A stretch of DNA of 30,608 nt from positions 1-30,608 of the forward strand of contig JAVVUQ010000014.1 of NCBI GenBank assembly GCA_036653075.1, in the 5' to 3' direction. Position numbers and translations under genes: made by a program. The notes beneath the pieces are model-generated. The model saw nothing but the letters and a program-made list of their open reading frames with translations, was not told the DNA's origin and did no database searches. Positions 15,606 through 24,618 of the stretch are shown in pieces. This stretch comes from JAVVUQ01 sp036653075 (GTDB lineage: Bacteria > Bacillota > Clostridia > Christensenellales > CAG-314). Each line of letters begins with the position of its first letter. Position 1 is the first letter of the stretch.

Positions 15606-17288
15606 CTATTTAAAGGACAATAATTTAATAAATAATTCAGCTGCCACTCGAGCGTCATCAAAAGCTCTATGAGCGTCTAAAACTTCTATATTATAAATAG
15701 AAGCGAGAGTTTTAAGTTTAAAATCTCGTGGAGTGATTTCGCCTATATGTTTTTTAGCAAAATGTTCTCTCGCCATTACCAAGGTATCCATTTTTTCGTT
15801 GTTGAATACGTAATTTGCGCCTTTTGCAAAATACTGTAAAAAGCCAAAATCAAAGGGGATATTATGTGATACAAGAGTACAGCCATAACAGAATTTATAA
15901 AAGTCGCCTATTACCGAGGTGATTTTAGGTGAATTTTTCACCATATCGTCATAGATATTATTTATATTTGAAGCTTCCATAGGTATAGGACAAGCGGGGT
16001 TAACTAATGTTTCAAAGTATTCCGTTATTATTCCATTATGTATTTTTACTGCGCCTATTTCTATAATTTTATCAATAAGCGGTTTCAATCCCGTAGTTTC
16101 AAGGTCAAAAACCACTATATCGTGTTCCCTCAAGTATTTCAAAGTGGTCTTTTCAACGTCAAAAATAGTTTTTTGCTTAATCTCTTTATAAGGCTGTGGC
16201 GTTACGCATAAATAATTATCGTTCGGCTTGCGATTGAGTAATTGCTCATTAACTTCATTATTAATAGTACATTTGGATATATTAGACGCCATAACCTGCA
16301 TTTCTTGAAAATTGCCCGTTCCGTTAAAATCTGCTTTACCAAAAACGATTATGGTATCGTTTACGTTTAAATTATTAAATTCTTTAGGTTCTGATTCTTT
16401 GCAAAAATGCACAATGGACATTGTTCCTGTCATATCTTCAATTTTCAATTTGCATATAAACTTAACTTTACTTTCTGTGTTTTTAGGCGTTAAAACATCT
16501 CTTGAAATTATTTTTCCGCAAATAATACATTTTTCTTTAGGCTCTTTTAAATCCATTATATATTGCGCTTTTCCTACTACTTTTTTTCCAATAACCGCTT
16601 CAACATCTTTAACTTCTATCTCTCGAGATGGACGTCCAAGCACATCTAATTGAAGTAAATCCTGTCTCCTGTCAATCTCTGCAACCGCTTCTTCAAAATT
16701 AAAGGGCATTTCATCTACTTGCGTAACCGCAACAATAGATGTCGCCGTAAATTCTTCAAAATGACTGTTAATCCTTTCAAGTAATTTCATTTGTTCAAAC
16801 AAATTATTCGTTTCATCATCTAATTTAAATATTATTTTATATCCGTTTTTTATAGACTTTTTACTATTAGCTGACTCGTATGTATTATTTAATAATTTAT
16901 TATTATTTTCTGATTTTAAAGTTGTATCCTTTAATTCTCCAATAATATCTGCGTTTAAATCATTTGTTGTGTCAGCGTCAATATGCTGAATATAATATCC
17001 GCCATTTTCGTATTTTACATATACTCCATAAAATTCTTTTTTTAAAAATCGCAAAAGCTCCGTTTTGATTTCATCGTTTGACATTTTATCCAATACCATT
17101 TTCAATTTAAAGCTATACCCGCCAAATTCCTGCGCTTTAAGCATTTCTTCTAATTTTTTTAATGGCATTTCTTTTAAGATTTTAGGATTAGAAAATAGAA
17201 AAATAACATTACGATTAGACTTAACAAGAGTTGCTCCTCTAAATCTAAGGTCGTCAAATTCTCCATCATTTTTAATCCATTGTAACAT
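15606..17288 (-). CDS. PolC-derived protein with N-terminal, OB-fold and DEDDh exonuclease domains but no PHP or polymerase
   Basis: A 560-residue protein directly after ispG, near the position of polC (DNA polymerase III alpha, usually about 1,400 residues). Parts: a PolC-like N-terminal region (1 to about 215) with an Asn-rich insert near 105-148; a QDLLQLDVLGRPSR linker; an OB fold (about 230-345), which in PolC binds single-stranded DNA; and a DEDDh 3'-5' exonuclease (about 388-558). All five exonuclease residues are present: Asp395 and Glu397 (VFDLETTGL), Asp480 (SHNIPFDFGFL), and His540 and Asp545 (AHRAFDDA). Only about 45 residues join OB and exonuclease. In PolC the first half of the PHP domain lies there and the rest of PHP and the polymerase follow; both are absent. 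The ATG start has GGAGA upstream; a GTG four codons earlier overlaps that site. It could act as a separate proofreader or repair/RNA exonuclease. Confidence 0.85.
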   Translation of the reverse strand: MLQWIKNDGEFDDLRFRGATLVKSNRNVIFLFSNPKILKEMPLKKLEEMLKAQEFGGYSFKLKMVLDKMSNDEIKTELLRFLKKEFYGVYVKYENGGYYIQHIDADTTNDLNADIIGELKDTTLKSENNNKLLNNTYESANSKKSIKNGYKIIFKLDDETNNLFEQMKLLERINSHFEEFTATSIVAVTQVDEMPFNFEEAVAEIDRRQDLLQLDVLGRPSREIEVKDVEAVIGKKVVGKAQYIMDLKEPKEKCIICGKIISRDVLTPKNTESKVKFICKLKIEDMTGTMSIVHFCKESEPKEFNNLNVNDTIIVFGKADFNGTGNFQEMQVMASNISKCTINNEVNEQLLNRKPNDNYLCVTPQPYKEIKQKTIFDVEKTTLKYLREHDIVVFDLETTGLKPLIDKIIEIGAVKIHNGIITEYFETLVNPACPIPMEASNINNIYDDMVKNSPKITSVIGDFYKFCYGCTLVSHNIPFDFGFLQYFAKGANYVFNNEKMDTLVMAREHFAKKHIGEITPRDFKLKTLASIYNIEVLDAHRAFDDARVAAELFIKLLSFK

Positions 17289-17368
17289 AAATTTCTCCAC
17301 AAATTTTAGCGCTGCATTTATACCTAATAATTTAAATATTATAATAAATAGAGGGTTTTTATCATTTA

Positions 17369-18427
17369 TTATTTAATAATCGTTTGTTTTTCCAATAGTA
17401 TTTTATCCACTTCACTGAGAAATTCAGCGATAATATTTTCGGTAACTTTTTTATATATTTTACCTTTTTTAAAAAACACTGCGCAATTATCTCCGCCAGC
17501 TAACCCTAAATCTGCGTCCTTTGCTTCGCCAGGGCCATTGACAGCGCACCCCATAACAGCTATTTTAAGCGGTTTTTTAATATTTAGAGTGTGATTGTTC
17601 ACCGCATTCGCTATGTCAATTAAGTCTATTTGACATCGTCCGCAAGTAGGACAAGATACAACGTTTACGTAATTTTTTTCAATTCCTAAAGCTTGTAAAA
17701 TAGCTTGCGCCGCATATACTTCTTTAACTGGACTATCTGTTAACGATACTCTAATCGTATCGCCAATTCCGTCTAACAATAAACTTCCGATGCCTATCGC
17801 TGATTTTATCATTCCTATTGGTTGAACTCCAGCTTCGGTTACGCCTATATGTATAGGATAATCAAAAGTTTTATCTATCATTCTATTTAATAACACTGTT
17901 TCTTTCACATCGCTTAACTTTCCAGCAAGCACCAAATTTTCAAAGTTACGTTCTTGCGCTCTAATTACATAATTTTTCATACTACTAAGCATAGCTGTAA
18001 TTTTATTATTGCACTTCGCCATTTCATCGCTATTAATAGAGCCGCTATTAACGCCTATTCTTATTGCTGCGCCATTTAATTTTGCGCAATCAATGACTTT
18101 ATCAAATCGTTCATAAACGCCTAAATTGCCAGGATTAACCCGAACTTTAGCCGCTCCGTTTTCAATAGAAGCAATCGCTAAATTATAATCAAAATGTATA
18201 TCGGCAACTATCGGTAATTGACTATGTAATACTATTTCTTTAATAGCGTATGCGTCAGCTTTATCAAAAACTGCGCACCTTACTATGTCACAATTAGCTG
18301 CTTGCAATTCTCTAATTTGATTGAGCGTGCTTTCAACATCTTTAGTTTTAGTATTGGTCATCGACTGTATAGCAATTTTATTACATCCGCCAATGTTTAC
18401 ATTTCCAATTTTTACAGTTTTTTTCAT
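17369..18427 (-). CDS. ispG: (E)-4-hydroxy-3-methylbut-2-enyl-diphosphate synthase
   Basis: IspG (GcpE) reduces methylerythritol cyclodiphosphate to HMBPP with a 4Fe-4S cluster, the sixth step of the MEP isoprenoid pathway. The 352-residue length is the compact bacterial form. Diagnostic parts: IAIQSMTNTKTKDV near the N-terminus; VADIHFDYNLA; KVRVNPGNLG; and the cluster cysteines in SCPTCGRCQ and in MGCAVNGPGEA. The start ATG has a weak AGGT site. It lies 93 bases after rseP; the same rseP-ispG pairing is widespread in Clostridia. Confidence 0.97.
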   Translation of the reverse strand: MKKTVKIGNVNIGGCNKIAIQSMTNTKTKDVESTLNQIRELQAANCDIVRCAVFDKADAYAIKEIVLHSQLPIVADIHFDYNLAIASIENGAAKVRVNPGNLGVYERFDKVIDCAKLNGAAIRIGVNSGSINSDEMAKCNNKITAMLSSMKNYVIRAQERNFENLVLAGKLSDVKETVLLNRMIDKTFDYPIHIGVTEAGVQPIGMIKSAIGIGSLLLDGIGDTIRVSLTDSPVKEVYAAQAILQALGIEKNYVNVVSCPTCGRCQIDLIDIANAVNNHTLNIKKPLKIAVMGCAVNGPGEAKDADLGLAGGDNCAVFFKKGKIYKKVTENIIAEFLSEVDKILLEKQTIIK

Positions 18428-18520
18428 TTACAATACCTACATAACCATTGATTTATCGCATTTACATAGCTTTATTTAAACTATGTGTAATTTCTATATA
18501 ATTGTTAATTAATTCTCAAT

Positions 18521-19639
18521 TTAAAATAATTTCAATAGATCAATTATAATAACAAATGCAAAGATGAGAATAAGTCCAACAAAATGGATTATTCCTTCAA
18601 CTTTCCTATTTACTGGCTTTCCTCTAATCCATTCGATTAAAACGAACACCATTCTTGAACCGTCAAGCGCTGGTATAGGCAAAAGATTAAAAACAGCTAA
18701 GTTAACGGAAATTAATATAATAACAAATAATATATTGGCAAAGCCCGTAGCGGATACGTCTGCGATTACTTTAATAGTCGTAATTGGCCCGCCAATATCG
18801 CTAAGCGGTAGTTGCCCCGTTACTAAGTCACCAAACGTTTTTAGTATAAACACTCCTGCGTGACCGCAATAAGGAAAACTTCTCCCTAACGCTTCCCATA
18901 CGGTAAATTGAGTCCGTTCAGTCGCTTGTAACCCTACGCCCCAGCCAAAAGCTTTTGTTTCGACTTTCACAGGGTTTCCATCTTTATCTAAAACAACATT
19001 ACCATCAGCGTCAAGTTTATCCTCGAATGCTTTGTATTCTCCCTTTTTTACATTCTCAAGAGTAATCCTTTTTCCGTTTCGTATTACTTCCACCTTCATT
19101 ATATCGGGCGCTTGCTTAATATATCCAAATATGTCTTGATAAAGCAAAACTGATTTTCCATCAACTGAATAAATCACATCTCCTTTTTGGAATATTTGAG
19201 TTTCTGAATTGGGCGAATTGTCAAATACTTTCGATACCGTAGGTAAATAATCACCAAAACAAGCAAACACTATAAACGCTATAATTATCGCCGAAACGAA
19301 ATTGAAAAAAGCTCCCATAAAAAGCGTAATCAATCGCTTCCAAGGCTTTTGCTTGTTAAAGCTCATAGCGTTTTCACCCTCTTGATCCTCTCCATCAAAT
19401 GCGCAAAATCCCCCTAATGGAAAAATTCTAATGGAAAACAATTCTCCACTTTTCATCTTTTTACTAAATATTTTTGGACCCATACCTATGGCAAACTCAT
19501 TAATTTTGAATCCAAGCAATTTACCCGCTGTATAATGCCCTAATTCGTGGATTGTTACCATAATCATCAGCACTAAAAAAGCTATCAGAATATAAACTAT
19601 CATCATAGGATTAAACGCACACATTAATGTTGCTATCAT
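18521..19639 (-). CDS. rseP: Site-2 intramembrane metalloprotease RseP
   Basis: A zinc protease of the S2P family that cuts substrates such as anti-sigma factors within the membrane. The 372-residue protein has the zinc motif HELGH (31-35) in its first membrane segment, a PDZ-like domain (about 150-215) and the second active-site motif NLLPIPALDGSRM near the C-terminus, with further membrane segments around them. The PDZ region carries a small polar insert reading DADGNVVLDKDGNPVK. AGAGGT precedes the ATG. It lies between dxr and ispG, the standard Firmicutes order. The substrate in this organism is unknown. Confidence 0.95.
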   Translation of the reverse strand: MIATLMCAFNPMMIVYILIAFLVLMIMVTIHELGHYTAGKLLGFKINEFAIGMGPKIFSKKMKSGELFSIRIFPLGGFCAFDGEDQEGENAMSFNKQKPWKRLITLFMGAFFNFVSAIIIAFIVFACFGDYLPTVSKVFDNSPNSETQIFQKGDVIYSVDGKSVLLYQDIFGYIKQAPDIMKVEVIRNGKRITLENVKKGEYKAFEDKLDADGNVVLDKDGNPVKVETKAFGWGVGLQATERTQFTVWEALGRSFPYCGHAGVFILKTFGDLVTGQLPLSDIGGPITTIKVIADVSATGFANILFVIILISVNLAVFNLLPIPALDGSRMVFVLIEWIRGKPVNRKVEGIIHFVGLILIFAFVIIIDLLKLF

Positions 19640-19747
19640 ATTTACCTCTTTATTTTAAATTTAAATGCAATAACGCATTTCATCGTTTTACATATTATAC
19701 TTTATATCATAACATATTTATATTGAATAAATATAGATTATATATGT

Positions 19748-19802
19748 TATTTATAGATTATTCATAGATTATTTATAGATTATTCATAGATTATTTATAG
19801 AT
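19748..19802. repeat. 11-base tandem repeat (five copies) running over the dxr stop codon
   Basis: Units TATTTATAGAT and TATTCATAGAT alternate at 19748-19758, 19759-19769, 19770-19780, 19781-19791 and 19792-19802, so the true period is 22 bases. The dxr stop codon (19791-19793) and its last three sense codons lie inside the array. Confidence 0.92.
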
Positions 19803-20867
19803 TTTTCCATACACATAATTACGAGTTACTTTATCTGCCATAATTATTTCTTCAACGCTACTTATTGAATGAATAGTAATATCATTTATTGTTTGTTTTA
19901 TAATATCAGAAATATCGTAAAATCCGATTTTTCCTTCAATGTAAGCATTTACGCATACATCGTTAGCAGCGCTCATAACCACCGCTTTAGATTTATCATA
20001 TTTTAAAACATCTTCCGCTATTGCAAGGCAAGGAAATCGTTGCCTATCCGCATCTTCAAAATGTAATATGCCTATTTTTGCCAAATCTAAAGGTTTAACA
20101 TTTGTTTCCATTCTTTTAGGATAAGTTAAAGCGTATTGTATCGCCATTTTCATATCGGGATTACCCATCTGCGCAATAATAGCTCCATCGACATATTCAA
20201 CATAAGAATGAATAATACTCTCTCTATTTATTATTACTTTCGCATACTGACCAAACAAATAATACGCTTCGATAATTTCTAACCCTTTATTCATCATTGT
20301 TGCGCTATCAACGGTTATTTTTTTGCCCATCTTCCAAGTAGGATGCTCCAACGCTTCTTTAGCCTTTGCGTTCTGCAACTGCATAATAGTATAATCTCTA
20401 AACGCTCCCCCACTTGCTGTTAAATATATATTTTTGACTTCTTCTTTTTTGCCGCATTTTAAACACTGCCAAAGCGCGCTATGTTCGCTATCTATCGGAT
20501 ATAAACTACCGCCATACGCCGCTAAAGTTTCGTTTATCAATACGCCGCCTACCACCAACGACTCTTTGTTAGCTAAAGCTACTTTGACACCCTTTTTTAT
20601 TGCGTATAATATCGGCTCTAATGCTGTGATTCCACTCGTCGCTATAACAGCGATATCAGCGGTATCAATTGCGCGCTTTAAACAATCAACTCCGCTCTCT
20701 CTTATTAGTGCGCTATATTGCGGATGATATTTTTTACACTGCTCTTTTAAAACAGCGCTGTTACTGTATGTTACCAAAGCGCTAACTTCATAACCGCTTA
20801 AATTATCTATACATTCTAATGTTTGCGTACCTATTGATCCAGCGCAACCTAATATCGCTATTTTCAT
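19791..20867 (-). CDS. dxr: 1-deoxy-D-xylulose 5-phosphate reductoisomerase
   Basis: Dxr (IspC) makes 2-C-methylerythritol 4-phosphate with NADPH, the committed step of the MEP pathway. Visible: the nucleotide loop ILGCAGSIGTQTL (5-17; most relatives read GSTGSIG), ANKESLVVGG, the metal and substrate site PIDSEHSALWQCL, TASGGAFRDY, and HPTWKMGKKITVDSATMMNK. At 358 residues it is some 25 shorter than the Bacillus enzyme, with the shortening at the C-terminus; all catalytic motifs are kept. AAGGTG precedes the ATG. A tandem repeat covers its stop codon and another lies before its start. Confidence 0.96.
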   Translation of the reverse strand: MKIAILGCAGSIGTQTLECIDNLSGYEVSALVTYSNSAVLKEQCKKYHPQYSALIRESGVDCLKRAIDTADIAVIATSGITALEPILYAIKKGVKVALANKESLVVGGVLINETLAAYGGSLYPIDSEHSALWQCLKCGKKEEVKNIYLTASGGAFRDYTIMQLQNAKAKEALEHPTWKMGKKITVDSATMMNKGLEIIEAYYLFGQYAKVIINRESIIHSYVEYVDGAIIAQMGNPDMKMAIQYALTYPKRMETNVKPLDLAKIGILHFEDADRQRFPCLAIAEDVLKYDKSKAVVMSAANDVCVNAYIEGKIGFYDISDIIKQTINDITIHSISSVEEIIMADKVTRNYVYGKIYK

Positions 20868-20880
20868 ATAACACCTTTTT

Positions 20881-20942
20881 ATTAAATAATCTTCTTTATT
20901 AAATAATCTTCTTTATTAAATAATCTTCTTTATTAAATAATC
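20881..20942. repeat. 17-base tandem repeat (3.6 copies) running over the cdsA stop codon
   Basis: ATTAAATAATCTTCTTT occurs perfectly at 20881-20897, 20898-20914 and 20915-20931, then partially to 20942. The last, partial copy contains the cdsA stop codon (20933-20935), and the array ends 13 bases before the dxr start. Confidence 0.95.
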
Positions 20943-21799
20943 GCCAAAATTAATGCCGTTAAGGTTGCTGTCATCATAGCGCCGTCAAATCTATCTGTAA
21001 AGCCTCCGTGACTGCCAAGTAAATGGCTATAATCTTTGATTTTCGTTATCCGTTTGATTAAGCTTGCGGTTAAATCTCCAAACTGCGTAGCTACTGAGCC
21101 TAAGATACCTATTATAATATAAGTCACAAGCGGGTTATTTACATTGAGTGACAGTCCAAACAGACCTACCTTTTCAAATAAAAAATATAAAGCAACAGCG
21201 CCCAAGCTACCGCCAAGAAGTCCGCTGACTGCGCCCTCCCAAGTCTTTTTTGGACTTATTTGAGGACACATTTTATGTTTTCCAAAGAGAGTTCCGCCAA
21301 AATACGCAAAAACGTCTGTCAGCGATGAAATGGTTAAAACGCAAGTTATCGCCGCAATATTAGTATTTATTGCTTGATTCATTCCCATTACGTTCAAATA
21401 CAAAAAAGAAAGCAGGGGGATAGTAGGATAAAGTAATACAAATGCGTAGTAAAATATACCTTCGCTCTTTTCGTTTTTGATAACCGCTATCACAATGCCG
21501 CCTAATAAAATCATTGCAATCCACAAAAATGTCATAGTAATATAATTAAAATCTGCTTTATCGCCCAAGCCTATGTAAATAATATTTGGAATGCTTAAAA
21601 ATATTGCGTATCCCCAAATAAGTGGATTAAAGCGTTTTGGAATACGATTATTCAAAGCATTTCTAACTTCAATCACGCACACAGCTATTACAATGCCAAA
21701 AAATACTGAAAGCCAAATACGGTCGACAAACAAACCAAGCGCAAGAGCGCCTACTGTTACTAATGCAATAACTACTCCAATTAGTACTCTTTTTAACAT
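20933..21799 (-). CDS. cdsA: Phosphatidate cytidylyltransferase
   Basis: CdsA makes CDP-diacylglycerol from phosphatidate and CTP, the branch point of phospholipid synthesis, in the membrane. The 288-residue protein has multiple hydrophobic segments and a complete CDS signature near the C-terminus: SLIKRITKIKDYS followed by GSHGGFTDRFDG. Upstream is the DVFAYFGGTLFGKH/SPKKTWEG block typical of the family. The start is the ATG with GGAGG five bases upstream; a TTG four codons earlier overlaps that site. It follows uppS by 29 bases. Confidence 0.96.
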   Translation of the reverse strand: MLKRVLIGVVIALVTVGALALGLFVDRIWLSVFFGIVIAVCVIEVRNALNNRIPKRFNPLIWGYAIFLSIPNIIYIGLGDKADFNYITMTFLWIAMILLGGIVIAVIKNEKSEGIFYYAFVLLYPTIPLLSFLYLNVMGMNQAINTNIAAITCVLTISSLTDVFAYFGGTLFGKHKMCPQISPKKTWEGAVSGLLGGSLGAVALYFLFEKVGLFGLSLNVNNPLVTYIIIGILGSVATQFGDLTASLIKRITKIKDYSHLLGSHGGFTDRFDGAMMTATLTALILAII

Positions 21800-21828
21800 A
21801 TTTGCCTCCAAAAAACAATGATTTGCAA

Positions 21829-22497
21829 TTATATTTTGCCAAAATTACGTTTTCTACTATTATATTCATCAATAGCTTGATAAAAGTCCTTTTCGTTAAA
21901 ATCTGGCCATAACACATCGGTAAAATACAATTCCGAATAGGCTGATTGATAAAGCAAGAAATTACTCAATCTTATTTGTCCGCCCGTTCGAATAATCATA
22001 TCAGGAGGCGGTAATTGGTGATACAAATACTTTTCAAAAGTTAAACTATCGATATCTGTTTTATTTTCAGTTATTATTTTGTTAACTGCGTGTAATATTT
22101 CATCTCTCCCGCCATAATTAAAACACAAATTAAGTATAAGTCCCGTATTGTTAACCGTTCCCGATTGTACCTTGTCAATTGCGGCGATTAAATCTAATGG
22201 TAAATTCGTTCTCGACCCAGAAACCTTAACAGAAATATTTTTTTTATTAAATTCTGACACTTTGTTAAAATAATCTTTGGCTAATCTAAATAATCCTTTT
22301 ACTTCTTCTTGTGGACGTAAAATATTTTCTGTGGAAAATACAAAAAGACTCAATACTTTTATATCTTCTTTTACGCATAATTTAATTAGACGTTCAATGT
22401 TCTTGACGCCTTCTTTATGTCCAGCGGTGCGTGGCAATCCACGATTGCACGCCCACCGCCCATTCCCATCCATTATTACTGATAGATGTGTTAACAT
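21829..22497 (-). CDS. uppS: Undecaprenyl diphosphate synthase (isoprenyl transferase)
   Basis: UppS adds isopentenyl units to farnesyl diphosphate to make the C55 carrier lipid for the cell wall. The ATG with AAAGGA upstream gives 222 residues; a TTG six codons earlier has no ribosome site. Motifs: IMDGNGRWA with catalytic Asp10; AGHKEGVKNIERL; FSTENILRP; LCFNYGGRDEI; and IIRTGGQIRLSNFLL followed by AYSELYF and WPDF. The residue after RTGG is Gln174, where nearly all relatives have Glu (Glu198 in Escherichia coli). It lies 33 bases after hslU; in most Firmicutes frr precedes it instead. Confidence 0.95.
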   Translation of the reverse strand: MLTHLSVIMDGNGRWACNRGLPRTAGHKEGVKNIERLIKLCVKEDIKVLSLFVFSTENILRPQEEVKGLFRLAKDYFNKVSEFNKKNISVKVSGSRTNLPLDLIAAIDKVQSGTVNNTGLILNLCFNYGGRDEILHAVNKIITENKTDIDSLTFEKYLYHQLPPPDMIIRTGGQIRLSNFLLYQSAYSELYFTDVLWPDFNEKDFYQAIDEYNSRKRNFGKI

Positions 22498-22530
22498 TCT
22501 TTCCTTTATTGCCAATCGCTTGCAATTATA

Positions 22531-23826
22531 TTATAAAATATACCTCTTTAAATTATATGCGCGACTTTCCTTAACTATATTATTTGCCACAAACTCTTTA
22601 TTTATAATTATATTACTTTTAATTCCATTTTCTACTATTTCGAATGAAACTTCTTCCACTATGTGTTCCATAATAGATTGTAATCGACGCGCGCCAATAT
22701 CTTCTGACGTAGTATTTAATTCCACCGCTACATCTGCAATTTCATCAATTCCATCTGTTGTAAATGTTAAATTTATATTATCTACTTCAAGTAGTTTTTT
22801 ATACTGTCCCGTAATCGAATTTTCTGGTTCTGTCAATATTCTAACAAAATCCGCCTTGTTTAAACTTGTTAATTCTACTACTACTGGAAAACGTCCTTGT
22901 AATTCAGGAATTAAATCGGATACTTTTGATACGTGAAAAGCGCCGCTGGCTATAAACAAAATATAATCCGTTTTAATAATACCATATTTTGTACTTACGC
23001 TACTACCTTCAACTATTGGCAATATATCTCTTTGAACGCCTTCTCTTGATACGTCCGGCCCGTTTGCATTGCCTTTTCCTGCTATCTTGTCTATTTCATC
23101 TATAAATATAATCCCTTCTTCTTCAGCGCGTCTTAACGCTTCTGCGCTAACATTATCTTCATCAATAAGTTTATCAGCTTCCAACCTTGTCAGCATTTCA
23201 ATCGCCGCTCTAACCACCATTTTACGTGGCTTTGTCTTTTTAGGCAAAACATTTCCGAAAATACTTCCCAAACTTATTGACCCAGCGCCTGGAGCCACTT
23301 CAATTGGCTTAGGTTCGTCTGGCACTTGAATCTCCACCACAAGCATATCTAAATTATGATTGAGTATCTCGTCTTTAATTGTTTCTTTTTGCACGCCTTG
23401 TGGCAATATTTCAGTGTTTTTTTGTAATATTTCAGTAATTATATTAACTGCTCTACTATACGCTTTATCTTGCACGTCTTTTATTCGTTCTTCTTTGACT
23501 AATCGAATACTACATTCAACTAAATCCCGTACCATACTCTCAACATCTCTACCTACATACCCTACTTCAGTGTACTTGGTTGCCTCTACTTTAATAAAGG
23601 GCGCTTTAACTAACTTTGCAAGCCTTCTCGCTATTTCAGTCTTTCCAACACCCGTCGGCCCTTTCATAATTATATTCTTTGGCGTTATCTCTTCACGATC
23701 AATTGCCGATAACATACTTCTTCTATATCTATTCCTTAAAGCAATCGCAACCGCCTTCTTAGCTTCCGTTTGCCCAACTATATATTTATCTAATTCTGCA
23801 ACTATCTGTTTTGGAGTCATCTCCAT
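22531..23826 (-). CDS. hslU: ATP-dependent protease ATPase subunit HslU
   Basis: HslU is the AAA+ unfoldase that feeds protein into the HslV peptidase. The 431-residue protein opens with the family segment PKQIVAELDKYIVGQTEAKK, has Walker A GPTGVGKT (56-63), the pore loop region EVGYVGRDVESMVRDLVE, an I domain (about 105-235), Walker B GIIFIDEIDKIA, the SALKVSD-like GAFHVSKVSDLIPELQGR box, and ends in NLKRYIL, matching the HslV-docking tail. It follows hslV by 131 bases; the gap contains an AT-only palindrome (23882-23903). No codY follows. Confidence 0.97.
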   Translation of the reverse strand: MEMTPKQIVAELDKYIVGQTEAKKAVAIALRNRYRRSMLSAIDREEITPKNIIMKGPTGVGKTEIARRLAKLVKAPFIKVEATKYTEVGYVGRDVESMVRDLVECSIRLVKEERIKDVQDKAYSRAVNIITEILQKNTEILPQGVQKETIKDEILNHNLDMLVVEIQVPDEPKPIEVAPGAGSISLGSIFGNVLPKKTKPRKMVVRAAIEMLTRLEADKLIDEDNVSAEALRRAEEEGIIFIDEIDKIAGKGNANGPDVSREGVQRDILPIVEGSSVSTKYGIIKTDYILFIASGAFHVSKVSDLIPELQGRFPVVVELTSLNKADFVRILTEPENSITGQYKKLLEVDNINLTFTTDGIDEIADVAVELNTTSEDIGARRLQSIMEHIVEEVSFEIVENGIKSNIIINKEFVANNIVKESRAYNLKRYIL

Positions 23827-23957
23827 ATCACTTACCTCACTTTCTAATATTATAGAATTTTATTCATTTAATAACCTTTTTAAAAAATAAAAAATTATTT
23901 TTTACATTACAAAATATTTGATTTTTCCTATTAACGCTTTTTATAATTTTAAAGTTT

Positions 23958-24521
23958 TTACAGTACTTCTACCGTAATATGTTTATTTGTAAAAATACAA
24001 ATGTCGCTGGCTATTTCTAACGATTTGCGCGCTATATCCGCTGCATCTAACTGAGTTTCATTGAGTAAAGCTCTTGCCGCCGCTAATGCAAAATTTCCGC
24101 CGCTACCAATAGCGCAAGCGTGATTTTCAGGTTCAATAACGTCGCCGCTACCGCTCAGCACCAAAAATGTTTCTTTGTCCGCTACTATCATCATAGCTTC
24201 AAGTTTACGCATCATTTTATCATTACGCCAAAGCGAAGCAAGTTCAACTGCGCTGCGCATAAGATTTCCGCTATATTTTTGTAACATTTCTTCGAATTTG
24301 TCCGATAACGCAAATGCGTCCGCCACCGTTCCAGCAAATCCAATTACTACCTGACCGTGATATATACGCCTAACCTTTACTGCGTTACTTTTCATTCTAA
24401 CGCTTTCTCCTTGCGTCACTTGTCCGTCGCCTGCTACTGCGATATGTCCGTTCCGTTCAACTGCGCAAATTGTCGTTCCCTTTATAAAATCTGCCGATAC
24501 AGAATTGTTTTCATAACTCAT
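23958..24521 (-). CDS. hslV: ATP-dependent protease peptidase subunit HslV
   Basis: HslV is the proteasome-like threonine peptidase of the HslUV complex. The catalytic threonine is Thr16 in KGTTICAVERNGHIAVAGDG, so residues 1-15 form a propeptide that must be removed. The start is firm because AAAGGAG lies seven bases before the ATG and no later start fits. The propeptide is longer than the one to six residues usual for HslV. The rest is standard for the family (MKSNAVKVRRI, GFAGTVADAFAL, CAIGSGGNFALAAARAL). It follows trmFO by 97 bases; the recombinase gene codV often found between them is absent. Confidence 0.97.
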   Translation of the reverse strand: MSYENNSVSADFIKGTTICAVERNGHIAVAGDGQVTQGESVRMKSNAVKVRRIYHGQVVIGFAGTVADAFALSDKFEEMLQKYSGNLMRSAVELASLWRNDKMMRKLEAMMIVADKETFLVLSGSGDVIEPENHACAIGSGGNFALAAARALLNETQLDAADIARKSLEIASDICIFTNKHITVEVL

Positions 24522-24618
24522 AATTTTTCTCCTTTATTTATCCTATTTATAGTTGGTTATATATTTATATTAACTATTTTTATATTGATAGTTCAATTTT
24601 ATTTCATTTTTCTTACGA

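Noticed and set aside
19663..19680. Hairpin AAATGC/GCATTT before the rseP ribosome site
   Set aside because: Only six pairs, expected by chance in this composition; no supporting context.
23882..23903. AT-only palindrome (AAAAAATAA/TTATTTTTT) between hslV and hslU as a terminator
   Set aside because: It has no GC pairs, and both genes belong to one complex and are normally co-transcribed; a stable terminator is unlikely.
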